50,759 nucleotides of DNA from Bacteroidia bacterium. GTDB lineage: Bacteria; Bacteroidota; Bacteroidia; Bacteroidales; VadinHA17. This document shows positions 16,088-24,465 of this stretch, piece after piece. The first letter of the stretch is position 1, and each line of letters opens with the position of its first letter. Under the pieces are notes generated by a model that saw only the letters and a list, made by a program, of their open reading frames with translations, was not told the DNA's origin and searched no databases. Made by a program: the position numbers and the translations under genes. The DNA is taken from the NCBI GenBank assembly GCA_026391215.1, contig JAPLDX010000121.1, positions 1-50,759 of the forward strand, written 5' to 3'.

Positions 16088-16564
16088 TTACTTCCCTCCT
16101 TTCATTTCTTTTGCTGCTGTCTGTATTGCCTCAATAATACGGTTATGTGCCCCGCATCGGCAAAGGTTATCCTCCATTCCATCAATTATTTGCTGGCGCG
16201 TAGGTGAAGGATTTTTCTTCAGAAGACCGGCAGCTGTTATGATCATTCCCGGTGTACAGTATCCGCACTGAAGAGCATCATGTTCAATAAATGCTTTCTG
16301 AAGCGGGTGGAGATTTCCGTTCTTTGCCAGTCCTTCGATAGTCACAATGCTCTTCCCGGCTGCCCCGCTAACCGGCATCATGCATGATCTGACCGGTTCA
16401 TTATTGATCAGAACGGTACATGCTCCGCAGAATCCGATTCCACAGCCGAATTTTGTCCCGGTAAATCCCAGCTGGTTCCGCAGAACCCAGAGCAGAGTCT
16501 GGTCCGGATCTGTGGTCAGCTCGGTTTTTTTACCGTTTAGTTTGAAACGAATAGTCTCTTCCAT
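16088..16564 (-). CDS. Molybdenum hydroxylase 2Fe-2S subunit (IorA-like)
   Basis: This 158-residue small subunit passes electrons from the Mo site to an acceptor. The plant-type 2Fe-2S site is C41, C46, C49 (CGIGFCGAC) with C61. The second, helical 2Fe-2S domain has C100 and C103 (CGYC) and C135 and C137 (CRC). The length is that of stand-alone small subunits; no FAD domain is attached and no FAD subunit gene is adjacent, which fits IorAB-type two-subunit enzymes using a cytochrome or similar acceptor. It lies 2 bases from both operon neighbours. It has no signal of its own and would be co-exported with the Tat-bearing large subunit. Confidence 0.95.
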   Translation of the reverse strand: MEETIRFKLNGKKTELTTDPDQTLLWVLRNQLGFTGTKFGCGIGFCGACTVLINNEPVRSCMMPVSGAAGKSIVTIEGLAKNGNLHPLQKAFIEHDALQCGYCTPGMIITAAGLLKKNPSPTRQQIIDGMEDNLCRCGAHNRIIEAIQTAAKEMKGGK

Positions 16565-16566
16565 AT

Positions 16567-17160
16567 TCAGTTGGTTTTATTTATTTCATTTATATAATCA
16601 TCTTTTGTATCAATATCTTTCAGAACTGACTCTGTTTTTACCTCAACTTCAAGCACATCATCCGCAAATTTTTGGACAAGGTCCCTGAGAGTTGCAGATG
16701 GATCAAGCCCCATAACTTCATCCCTGTATTTACTGTCAAAAAGCAGGGGATGCCCCCTCTCATTATTGAACACAGGCATTATGATCCCCTTTCCAGTTTT
16801 GCCGTAGGCATCTGTCAGGCTATTAATTACATCCGGACCGATTCCCGGCTGGTCACCAAGGAAAACAAGCACTGCCCTGCAGGTGTCATCCAGCTGTCTG
16901 AATCCGCTCTGAACAGATGAGAGCATACCCTGCCTGTAATTCTTGTTATAACAATTCATCACAGGCAATTTCTTTGTCAATATTAAAATATTATCCTTAT
17001 TGGATCCCAGGACTACTATCACTCTTTTTATACCTGAGGAAATAACATTTCCGATAACTTTTTCAATGATCGTTTTATCCCCGAACGGCAGAAGCATTTT
17101 GGGTTGATGCATACGTTTTGATTCACCCGCTGCAAGTATTATGGCCCAGATTTCAGACAT
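16567..17160 (-). CDS. MocA-like molybdenum cofactor nucleotidyltransferase
   Basis: This 197-residue MobA-like NTP transferase carries the signature LAAGESKRM followed by KMLLPFGDKTIIEKV, and the GDQPG segment that holds the metal-binding Asp. In molybdenum hydroxylase operons this family attaches CMP to molybdopterin to make the cytosine dinucleotide cofactor, so MocA is the likely function; a GMP-adding MobA is less likely next to IorAB-type genes. It overlaps the 3' end of the xdhC-like gene by 8 bases and ends 2 bases before the small subunit, so the four genes are probably translationally coupled. It is cytoplasmic. Confidence 0.87.
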   Translation of the reverse strand: MSEIWAIILAAGESKRMHQPKMLLPFGDKTIIEKVIGNVISSGIKRVIVVLGSNKDNILILTKKLPVMNCYNKNYRQGMLSSVQSGFRQLDDTCRAVLVFLGDQPGIGPDVINSLTDAYGKTGKGIIMPVFNNERGHPLLFDSKYRDEVMGLDPSATLRDLVQKFADDVLEVEVKTESVLKDIDTKDDYINEINKTN

Positions 17161-18217
17161 TACTATTCCTTACTAACACCAGTTGTGCCGCAATGCTTAT
17201 CGCAATTTCCTCCACCGTTACTGATCCTATCTCCAGTCCTATCGGAGTGAATATCCTGCTCCACTGCTCTTCGGTTGCCCAATTATTCCTGACAAAATTA
17301 TTGTGCAATTTGGCTGTTTTTGCCCGGCTTCCGATCATTCCAATATATCTTGCATCAGATCCGAGGCATGGCTTTAAAGCCTCTGCATCATTACTATGAC
17401 CCCGGGTTACGATTACAATATATGTATTTGAGTTCTTTTCAATTTCCTGCATCGCCTCACCAATGTCCCTGACTATTATATGATCTGCATCAGGAAGATT
17501 ATCTTTATTGGCAAATTCATTACGGTCATCAATCACGGTAACCTCAAAATCAAGCATTTTACCCAGGTGAGACACAACTTTTCCTATATGGCCGGCCCCT
17601 GCAATCACAAGGTGTTCAGGAGGCAGAAGGAGCTCAAGGAAAAAAATGGATGATGGTTCCTCACCGGGAATGGAGAGTTCCATCTTCCTGATATCTTCAC
17701 TGCCAGCAGATGACAGCATGCTCATTACCTCAGGTTCAATTTTCTCCATGAACTCAACAGGTATGGGAGGCTTTATTCTTTGTGTCATCCAGTAACGGTT
17801 GATGAGAACCTTTGTCTCCCTGATAATGGTCATCATAGTTATCAGGACACCCGGAGTATTTTCAGATATCGATTTACTGATGGCTTTAAATACAGAAATA
17901 TGGTTGTCCGGATTTGCATCAACGAGAACAGATGTCTTCCCGCCGCATATTGCGTCCTCCTTGTGTGAGGTATCCTTGCTGAGAGAAAAATGCAGATAAC
18001 CGGATTCTTTTGTGAGGCTGCTCCTCAGTGCAAATTCCTGTACCCGGCCTTCAACAACTCCGCCACCCACAGTCCCGGATAAAAGACCTTTACCATCGAA
18101 AAGCGCCGAGCTCCCCGGTTTTTGAGGAGTCGATCCCTGGCTTTCCATAACAGTGGCGATTACCAGTCCCGGATGAGACGGCTGAGTTTCCAAAAACTTC
18201 AGGTAGATATTTTTCAT
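17153..18217 (-). CDS. XdhC/CoxI family cofactor maturation protein
   Basis: This 354-residue protein is of the XdhC/CoxI family, which binds molybdenum cofactor and supports its sulfuration and insertion into xanthine dehydrogenase-type enzymes. The N-terminal domain contains VIATVMESQGSTPQKPGS, and the C-terminal Rossmann domain has VIAGAGHIG followed by TVIDDR, as expected for XdhC. Start: the frame stays open upstream to 18322, but the ATG at 18217 begins the conserved region (MKNIYLKFLETQPSHPG) and lies 76 bases downstream of a consensus -7 box. It is first in the operon, ahead of the MocA-like gene and the two structural subunits. Confidence 0.9.
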   Translation of the reverse strand: MKNIYLKFLETQPSHPGLVIATVMESQGSTPQKPGSSALFDGKGLLSGTVGGGVVEGRVQEFALRSSLTKESGYLHFSLSKDTSHKEDAICGGKTSVLVDANPDNHISVFKAISKSISENTPGVLITMMTIIRETKVLINRYWMTQRIKPPIPVEFMEKIEPEVMSMLSSAGSEDIRKMELSIPGEEPSSIFFLELLLPPEHLVIAGAGHIGKVVSHLGKMLDFEVTVIDDRNEFANKDNLPDADHIIVRDIGEAMQEIEKNSNTYIVIVTRGHSNDAEALKPCLGSDARYIGMIGSRAKTAKLHNNFVRNNWATEEQWSRIFTPIGLEIGSVTVEEIAISIAAQLVLVRNSNV

Positions 18218-18292
18218 AATTAAAAAATGCCGGTATATAATGCTACTGAACAGACCTAAAGAGAAGTGCTTCGCCGGTAAAGGGCGTATCAA

Positions 18293-18300
18293 CAAATATA
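18293..18300 (-). promoter_or_regulatory. Candidate -7 box for the molybdenum hydroxylase operon
   Basis: On the minus strand this reads TATATTTG, an exact TAnnTTTG match 76 bases upstream of the chosen xdhC-like start. It lies in the 152-base divergent gap shared with the amidase gene. Confidence 0.42.
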
Positions 18301-18369
18301 TTAAAATTGAAGATTTAATCATAATTTTACATATTTACCATGCATATCCTTTAAGAAAATTTAACTACC

Positions 18370-19953
18370 ATGAAAAACTGCCATATAAAAAGATTTGTCC
18401 TTCTATTGACATGTGCTGTCATTGTTGTCACATGTAAATCGCCTGTCAGGATTGACGAAACAAACAGCTGGCTGGAAGAGATGACTATTTCGGACCTTCA
18501 GCAAGGCTATAAATCAGGCAAATACACAATAAAAGAGGTGACTATGGCTTATCTTGACCGGATCTCCGCTATAGATAAAAACGGACCCTGCCTTAATTCA
18601 ATCATAATTATTAATCCTGATGCGATCCGGATTGCTGAAGAACTTGACAGGGAGATGGCAGCAGGAAAAATCAGGGGACCTATGCATGGCATTCCTGTAA
18701 TTCTTAAGGATAATATCGATACAAAGGACAACATGCCGACTACTGCCGGTTCGAATGCGTTAAGGAGCTCATTTGTAAAAGATGACAGCTTCATAGCAAA
18801 GAAACTGAGAGATGCCGGGGCGGTGATCATAGCAAAATCAAACCTGAGTGAATGGGCAAACTTCCGTTCCATGGTTTCTTCAAGCGGATGGAGCGCTGTC
18901 GGAGGACAGACAAAAAATCCTTATGTCCTTGACCGTAATCCATGCGGCTCCAGCTCGGGATCAGGAGTCGCTGTCTCTGCAAATTTATGTATGGCGGCAA
19001 TTGGAACAGAAACAGACGGCTCTATTGTATGCCCGTCAAACAATAATGGTATTGTTGGAATAAAGCCGACAGTAGGACTGTTAAGCCGCTCCGGGATCGT
19101 ACCTATATCATTCACCCAGGACACTCCGGGGCCCATGTGCAGGACTGTTGAAGATGCAGCTGCCTGCCTTGGAGCAATGACCGGTGTGGATCCGCTTGAC
19201 TCTAAAACACTTGGGTCCGAAGGTAAATATCTTACAGACTATACAAAATTTCTGAAGGTCAACGGACTGAAAGAGAAAAGAATCGGGTTGGTAAAAAATT
19301 CGGGTGGTTATTCCGACATGGTTGATACCCTGATTATTCACGCAGCCAGGTTAATGATTTTACAGGGTGCTGAGGTAATTGAAGTCGAAGCTCCTGCCCG
19401 GAGGGAATACGAGGATGCAGAATTTCAGGTTCTGCTGTACGAATTCAAGGATGGATTGAATAAATACCTGGTGCAGCTCGGAGATGATGCCCGGGTGAAG
19501 AACCTTAAAGAGCTCATTGAATTTAATATAAATGACACAGCTGAGCTGAGGTATTTTGACCAGAAGATTTTCATTGATGCAGAGAAGAAGGGGGACCTCA
19601 GCACTCCTGAATACAGGAAAGCCTTCGATCAAATGATGAAGGCAACCAGAGATGAAGGCATTGATAAAATGCTGAAAGACAATGAGCTGGATGCCTTAAT
19701 AGCACCGACCGGATCACCAGCGTGGAAAACAGACCTTCTTTTAGGTGATCATTATGTTGGTGGAAATTCTTCACTTGCTGCTATTGCAGGCTACCCTGCC
19801 ATAACAGTCCCGATGGGCTTTATCGGCGAGCAGCCTGTCGGAATAACATTCATCGGGACAGCCTGGAGTGAACCATTGCTGATTGAAATTGCTTACAGCT
19901 ATGAACAGGCATCAAAACACAGAAAAGCACCAAAATATCTGGTAACAGATTGA
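18370..19953 (+). CDS. Amidase signature family lipoprotein
   Basis: This 527-residue amidase hydrolyses carboxamide bonds with a Ser-cisSer-Lys triad. The triad residues are visible: K113 in VILKDNID, cis-Ser S194 in CGSSSGSG, and nucleophile S218 in TETDGSIVCPS, 24 residues after S194 as in other family members. The N-terminus has a hydrophobic leader ending in VVTCKS, which looks like a lipobox with Cys at about residue 22, so it is probably an envelope lipoprotein and not the cytoplasmic GatA of transamidation. It is divergent from the molybdenum hydroxylase operon; an amide-bearing substrate common to both is conceivable but unsupported. The substrate is unknown. Confidence 0.92.
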   Translation: MKNCHIKRFVLLLTCAVIVVTCKSPVRIDETNSWLEEMTISDLQQGYKSGKYTIKEVTMAYLDRISAIDKNGPCLNSIIIINPDAIRIAEELDREMAAGKIRGPMHGIPVILKDNIDTKDNMPTTAGSNALRSSFVKDDSFIAKKLRDAGAVIIAKSNLSEWANFRSMVSSSGWSAVGGQTKNPYVLDRNPCGSSSGSGVAVSANLCMAAIGTETDGSIVCPSNNNGIVGIKPTVGLLSRSGIVPISFTQDTPGPMCRTVEDAAACLGAMTGVDPLDSKTLGSEGKYLTDYTKFLKVNGLKEKRIGLVKNSGGYSDMVDTLIIHAARLMILQGAEVIEVEAPARREYEDAEFQVLLYEFKDGLNKYLVQLGDDARVKNLKELIEFNINDTAELRYFDQKIFIDAEKKGDLSTPEYRKAFDQMMKATRDEGIDKMLKDNELDALIAPTGSPAWKTDLLLGDHYVGGNSSLAAIAGYPAITVPMGFIGEQPVGITFIGTAWSEPLLIEIAYSYEQASKHRKAPKYLVTD

Positions 19954-19975
19954 TCCCTGAAGCTTAATGCCCTGA

Positions 19976-20164
19976 CTATTCTTCCTTTTTGGTCTTGTCT
20001 TCGGCGCTCGTCTTGTCAGGGTCATCCTCCACTTTGGAGGCCTTTTTAAATTCCTTCATTCCCTGCCCGATGCCCTTCATCAGCTCGGGTATTTTGCGCG
20101 CTCCGAAAAGCAGTATCACAACCAGAAGTATGAGGATGATCTCAGTAGCTCCAAAATTTCCCAT
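19976..20164 (-). CDS. tatA: Twin-arginine translocase TatA/E-type subunit
   Basis: This 62-residue protein has one N-terminal membrane helix ([16 protein letters not shown]), the FGxxKIPEL hinge and an amphipathic helix ([14 protein letters not shown]), ending in a charged tail: the TatA layout. TatA oligomers open the path for folded proteins with twin-arginine leaders. Start: the frame is open from an ATG at 20218, but the ATG at 20164 ([11 protein letters not shown]) gives the standard TatA N-terminus. No tatC is in the window. It ends 22 bases from the convergent amidase stop. The likely in-window client is the molybdenum hydroxylase large subunit with its KRRSFVK leader. Confidence 0.9.
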   Translation of the reverse strand: MGNFGATEIILILLVVILLFGARKIPELMKGIGQGMKEFKKASKVEDDPDKTSAEDKTKKEE

Positions 20165-20238
20165 CTTTTCAAAATTTAAATATCCTATAAAGTTAGTTAT
20201 CCCTGATGTTAAAAACAAATCATGCTGGTTTGCCAGCG

Positions 20239-20246
20239 CAAAAATA
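20239..20246 (-). promoter_or_regulatory. Candidate -7 box for tatA
   Basis: Read on the minus strand this is TATTTTTG, matching TAnnTTTG, 75 bases upstream of the chosen tatA start. It lies in the divergent gap with the DUF5916 gene. Confidence 0.38.
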
Positions 20247-20294
20247 TGATGGGTGTTTGTTTTTTTTTAAATTGCGCTGAATTTACTCTCACTG

Positions 20295-22469
20295 ATGCGC
20301 AGGTTAATAATATTCTTTTTTACGATCACAATATCCGGAAGCATTTTTATTCATGGTCAGTCAAGGGGAATAAACCGTGATAAATACCGTATTAACATCA
20401 GCCAGACCACTGATAATATAACTATTGACGGATTGCTGGATGAAGAAGTCTGGGCTACTGCAGAAAAAGTTGATCGCCTCCGAAGGGTACTGCCTACTGA
20501 CACCGGATATGCAATTGCCCAGACAGAGGTAAAACTGACATATACACCGTCAACACTATATATGGGTATTGTCTGTCTTGATCCTACATCAGGGAAAAGG
20601 CCTGTGGAATCTCTGCGCCGCGATTTCAACTTCATGAAGAACGATAATTTCATTGTATTTATCGATACATATAATGATCAGACAAATGGTTTCGCCTTCG
20701 GTATTTCACCTGCAGGAGCACAATGGGATGGTGTTCAGGCAGACGGAGGGACTGTTAACCTCAACTGGGATATAAAATGGCTATCGGCAGTAAAGAGCTA
20801 TGATGACCGGTGGGTGGCGGAATTTGCAATACCATTCCGAAGCATGCGCTACCATGGCGGTGCCCCTGAGTGGGGAATAAACTTTAGCCGGCAGGACCTC
20901 AAGACAAACGAAAAATCAAGCTGGGCGCCGATGCCCCGGCAGTTTGCGACTGCAACTCTTGCCTATACCGGGTCGCTCGTATGGGACAAACCATTGCCAT
21001 CTTCAGGAATGAGATTCTCTCTTATACCCTATTTATCACTTAAAGCTACCCAGGATAATCTTAATAATGAAGATATTAAACCCAAACCTTCGGCAGGGAT
21101 CGACGCAAAGGTTATGCTTGCAACTTCACTCAACCTGGACCTTACTTTTAACCCAGACTACTCACAGGTTGAAGTTGACAGGCAACAGACCAATCTTGAC
21201 CGGTTTGAGCTCTTCTTCCCTGAAAAAAGACAGTTCTATCTCGAAAACAGCGACCTGTTTGCCAGTCTCGGAAGTGAAACGGTAAGACCTTTCTTTTCAA
21301 GAAGGATAGGACTGGATAACCCTGTGATGGCGGGAGCCCGGCTGAGCGGGAAGCTGGGTAACAACTGGAGAATAGGATTGATGGATATTCAGACAGTCAG
21401 GAAAGATACTATTAATGCTGCCAATTATATGGTTGCTACCATTCAGCGCCGGATCCTGGGTAATTCAAATATCTCTGCTTTTTTTATAAATAAACAGGTT
21501 ATTGATGCAGGAGATGACTCACTTCTTACAGACAATATATTCAACAGGATAGGCGGAATTGAATATAATCTTTACAGCTCCGATAACAGATGGACCGGTA
21601 AAGCATTTTATCATCAGCAGTTTCATGAAGGTGCAGGATTCGATGATGCCGTAATTGCCGCAAACATTAAATACTCATCGCAGTATATTACAGCAATTCT
21701 TAACCAGTCGATTGTGGGCGCAGGTTATCTGGCCGAAACTGGATATGTAAGAAGAACAGGCTATTACGAGATCAATCCCACATTTCAGTACAAGTTCTTC
21801 CCTCATGAGAGCTCTGTTGCCAACCATGGACCCGGCTTGAAGCTTGACATGTTTTTTGATCCGGAATCATCCTTTTCGCTCACCGACAGGGAAACACAGT
21901 TTCTTTACAGCATTGAATGGATGAACAGGAATTCATTGTCGGTGGATGTCAAGGAAACTTTCATAAGGCTCCGTGCTCCATTTGATCCAACCAATACCGG
22001 CGGTCCGAAGCTTTTATTAAATAAAAAATTCTACTGGAATGAGGTTGGGACAACATTTATGTCAGATAACCGTAAGCTTTTCAATGTGATCTTAACCGGC
22101 AGGTACGGTGGTTACTATAACGGCACAAGGCTGACCCTGAACGGGGAGCTGAATTACCGTGTTCAGCCTTATGGCAGCCTGGCTCTGGTTACAACATATA
22201 ATAATATATCACTTCCTGAGCCATATAATAGCGCAAGACTGCTTCTCATAGGCCCGAAACTCGACTTTACCTTTACTGACAAGCTCTTCTTTACAAGCTT
22301 CATACAGTATAATAACCAGATTGATAATCTTAACATCAATCTCCGGTTCCAGTGGCGTTTCGCTCCTGTTTCAGATCTGTTCATCGTCTATACCGAAAAC
22401 TCATTCCCTGCTGATTACAGGATCAAAAACCGCGGGTTAGTGATCAAACTCTCCTACTGGTTCAATTAA
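20295..22469 (+). CDS. DUF5916 outer-membrane protein with CBM9-like N-terminus
   Basis: This 724-residue protein has a signal peptide (MRRLIIFFFTITISGSIFIHGQ) and an N-terminal carbohydrate-binding-family-9-like beta domain (about 30-220: ITIDGLLDEEVWATAEK, TLYMGIVCLDP, FAFGISPAGAQWDGV). The long C-terminal part (about 240-724) is rich in alternating aromatic strands and ends in LVIKLSYWFN, the kind of C-terminus seen in outer-membrane beta barrels. This matches the DUF5916 family, common in Bacteroidota and of unknown function. The segment FFPEKRQFYLEN is characteristic. The next gene starts 13 bases downstream, suggesting co-transcription. Confidence 0.88.
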   Translation: MRRLIIFFFTITISGSIFIHGQSRGINRDKYRINISQTTDNITIDGLLDEEVWATAEKVDRLRRVLPTDTGYAIAQTEVKLTYTPSTLYMGIVCLDPTSGKRPVESLRRDFNFMKNDNFIVFIDTYNDQTNGFAFGISPAGAQWDGVQADGGTVNLNWDIKWLSAVKSYDDRWVAEFAIPFRSMRYHGGAPEWGINFSRQDLKTNEKSSWAPMPRQFATATLAYTGSLVWDKPLPSSGMRFSLIPYLSLKATQDNLNNEDIKPKPSAGIDAKVMLATSLNLDLTFNPDYSQVEVDRQQTNLDRFELFFPEKRQFYLENSDLFASLGSETVRPFFSRRIGLDNPVMAGARLSGKLGNNWRIGLMDIQTVRKDTINAANYMVATIQRRILGNSNISAFFINKQVIDAGDDSLLTDNIFNRIGGIEYNLYSSDNRWTGKAFYHQQFHEGAGFDDAVIAANIKYSSQYITAILNQSIVGAGYLAETGYVRRTGYYEINPTFQYKFFPHESSVANHGPGLKLDMFFDPESSFSLTDRETQFLYSIEWMNRNSLSVDVKETFIRLRAPFDPTNTGGPKLLLNKKFYWNEVGTTFMSDNRKLFNVILTGRYGGYYNGTRLTLNGELNYRVQPYGSLALVTTYNNISLPEPYNSARLLLIGPKLDFTFTDKLFFTSFIQYNNQIDNLNINLRFQWRFAPVSDLFIVYTENSFPADYRIKNRGLVIKLSYWFN

Positions 22470-22482
22470 GAATAGTCTTAGA

Positions 22483-23292
22483 ATGGAACAGCAAGACAAT
22501 CAAAAGAATATCAGCAATAGAAAGAAGCAATATATGGTCTGGTTTTTCGGAGGGGGAGAAACCAGGGATGACAGGTTCAATATCTTCACCGGAACATTCA
22601 TCAGGCTGATGAAGGAGATCATGGGAGATGATTTTGATTTCATCAGGGGCATTTATTATAATTCCAATATATTAAATGTAATCTGGACACTTAATAATTG
22701 TCAGAAGCCTCTTATTGATCCTTACAGGAACAGGTTTATCAATTCAGCTGTCGGACAAATCTTCTCAAACGGTTATCATCCTGATATACAGCTTGTTCTG
22801 GTTGCTTCAAGTTCCGGTAGCATTATCGCTGCCCAGACAGCATGTTACCTGTCTGAACTGAACCGGGAAAACCATTTCTTTAATAAGCCTATTCACCTGG
22901 GACTGGGTTCCTGTGTCATATCAAAAGAATCGGATCTGTTTAAGAAGCTGCTGGAGTATCAGAAGAGAGGGAGCATCGGCACCTTCGTCTTTGATGATCT
23001 TCATGATGAAGATGACAATGCCCGTGGTACAGGTGGCACAACCAGGGGGGAAGCTTATTCAAATGCTTTCGGACTTATGTTCCCGTTCTTCTCAAAAAAA
23101 TTCTCAGGTCCCTCCTTTCTTAATACACATCCCGAAAAGGGACATGTACACAGGAAGAGGTCAAAGACAATTCAGAAGGCGTTGGATTATATAAATGTCC
23201 TTCTTATCAAGAACAGGCTTGCCGGGGAAGAATACCTTGTGAAGGTAAAAGAAGTTGTCAGTATAGAATCACTATCTAATCCTGCCAAATAA
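22483..23292 (+). CDS. Alpha/beta-hydrolase-like protein of unknown family
   Basis: I do not recognise this 269-residue protein. It has no signal peptide and begins with a charged tail, then YMVWFFGGGE. The hydrophobic strand LVLVASSSGS followed by a helix (IIAAQTACYLSEL) looks like a nucleophile elbow of the A-x-S-x-G form, with S110 as candidate nucleophile. Near the C-terminus, KGHVHRKR (H221 and H223) could supply the catalytic His, and an acidic stretch DDLHDEDDNA lies between them. This order fits a serine hydrolase of the alpha/beta type, but it is inference from pattern alone. It starts 13 bases after the DUF5916 gene, so the two probably form an operon, and its last 21 bases overlap the convergent next gene. 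Confidence 0.7.
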   Translation: MEQQDNQKNISNRKKQYMVWFFGGGETRDDRFNIFTGTFIRLMKEIMGDDFDFIRGIYYNSNILNVIWTLNNCQKPLIDPYRNRFINSAVGQIFSNGYHPDIQLVLVASSSGSIIAAQTACYLSELNRENHFFNKPIHLGLGSCVISKESDLFKKLLEYQKRGSIGTFVFDDLHDEDDNARGTGGTTRGEAYSNAFGLMFPFFSKKFSGPSFLNTHPEKGHVHRKRSKTIQKALDYINVLLIKNRLAGEEYLVKVKEVVSIESLSNPAK

Positions 23293-23862
23293 TAAATTGA
23301 GACTGACCCCATAAAAAGCCCACCGGGAATTAAAATCGGCATATGCGCATACCCCAAGCCCGGCGTTTTTTCCGGAAGCCATTAATCCTATTTCAACCGG
23401 GATACCCGGTTTGAAAAAAGGTCCGCTTACCTCAGTATGGATCCCTGTGACAGGATCACTTATTGACTCATATCCTTTTACAGCTCCTATCCCTCCTGCT
23501 ATTATAAATTGCACTCCCGTTCCGAAGGATTTCCCGTATAAAAGTCCAAACTCCCAGAAATTCTGGTAATAGTCTTCACTGGCGCTCCCGAAGTTTTTAA
23601 TAATTCTCATTTTCAGGTAGAGCTCCCTGGATTGCGTCCCGTTATTTGTACTGACAGGCCTTATTCGCTTCCAGTTAGCGCTGGTATAAATGGAGACTCC
23701 GGTTACCGGTTCAGTTGAATACATCCCGAGTCCGAGGCTTATCCAGATATTATCTGTCTGGTCGGTTGTCTGACCATACATTGGAGTCAGACATGCTGAG
23801 AAAATCAATATCAGTATACTTTTAAACCAAAGGTTTTTCTCCGGTACCTTTATTGATAACAT
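23272..23862 (-). CDS. Secreted hypothetical protein, possible small beta barrel
   Basis: I do not recognise this 196-residue protein. A signal-like segment (LWFKSILILIFSACLTPMYGQ) precedes a Gly- and aromatic-rich mature part with alternating strands (ISLGLGMYS, EFGLLYGKSFGTGVQFIIAGGIGAV, PVEIGLMASG, AFYGVSLNLLFGRIR). The pattern and the strand-like C-terminus suggest an outer-membrane or periplasmic beta-rich protein. Its 3' end overlaps the preceding plus-strand gene by 21 bases. Confidence 0.68.
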   Translation of the reverse strand: MLSIKVPEKNLWFKSILILIFSACLTPMYGQTTDQTDNIWISLGLGMYSTEPVTGVSIYTSANWKRIRPVSTNNGTQSRELYLKMRIIKNFGSASEDYYQNFWEFGLLYGKSFGTGVQFIIAGGIGAVKGYESISDPVTGIHTEVSGPFFKPGIPVEIGLMASGKNAGLGVCAYADFNSRWAFYGVSLNLLFGRIR

Positions 23863-23916
23863 AATAACAAGACTAATTACAGGTAAAGTTATTAAAGTTA
23901 AAAACCTGTGTCAACT

Positions 23917-24411
23917 TTATTTTTGAAGCAGGAACCGCTTTAGCTCATTAAGCTGCCATTCTCTTTCTGCAGTGATTTTATCCAAATCACCAGGGAATGC
24001 TAATTGAATCGTCTTTATAGCATAATCAGAACAAATAATTGCGTGTTCCTTCATGTGACCGGTTCCAACAGCCTGACCAGCAGTTCTGATTGCAGCTTTA
24101 GCCACTTCTGTTTTACATTGACGCGCTACAGCATGTATTTTAAAACCTGCTTGTCTGATTTGATGAACCGTGGCATTTCCTTTCAGCCATAGTTCAGTTG
24201 TCCGAAATCCATCAGTTACAGCTTCATTTGCCGGGAATTCTTGTTCTGAAAACTTTATAACGTGTTCAGCACATCTGAGCGCCCATTTTGCAAGATCAGC
24301 CTGATCAATTGAGAGGATAAGTTTTTCTATTTCTGCCCTTAAGATGATATTATCCTTTATTTTGATCTTAATCCAGGATGCCATGTTAATTGATCTCTTA
24401 TACTCCGACAT
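23917..24411 (-). CDS. Imm-5-like putative immunity protein
   Basis: This 164-residue all-helical cytoplasmic protein resembles the putative Imm-5-like domain family: KWALRCAEHVIKFSEQEFP near the start, then an RTTELWLKG helix, Ala-rich central helices (HAVARQCKTEVAKAAIRTAGQAVGTGH split by charged residues) and a terminal EWQLNELKRFLL. The family was named from toxin gene neighbourhoods, but many members stand alone and have no proven immunity role. No toxin, effector or secretion gene is adjacent. Either the ATG at 24411 or the in-frame ATG at 24384 (MASWIK) could be the start. The terminator of the next upstream gene lies 14 bases beyond its 5' end. Confidence 0.68.
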   Translation of the reverse strand: MSEYKRSINMASWIKIKIKDNIILRAEIEKLILSIDQADLAKWALRCAEHVIKFSEQEFPANEAVTDGFRTTELWLKGNATVHQIRQAGFKIHAVARQCKTEVAKAAIRTAGQAVGTGHMKEHAIICSDYAIKTIQLAFPGDLDKITAEREWQLNELKRFLLQK

Positions 24412-24425
24412 ATTCTATTATTTTA

Positions 24426-24456
24426 AAAGAGGCTGCACTATTTTTGCAGCCTCTTT
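24426..24456 (-). terminator. Intrinsic terminator after the SecD P1-like gene
   Basis: A perfect 12-bp stem, AAAGAGGCTGCA (24426-24437) with TGCAGCCTCTTT (24445-24456), encloses a 7-base loop. On the minus strand it is followed by TTAAAATAAT. It lies 10 bases past the stop of the gene ending at 24466. Confidence 0.82.
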
Positions 24457-24465
24457 ATGTACTGT

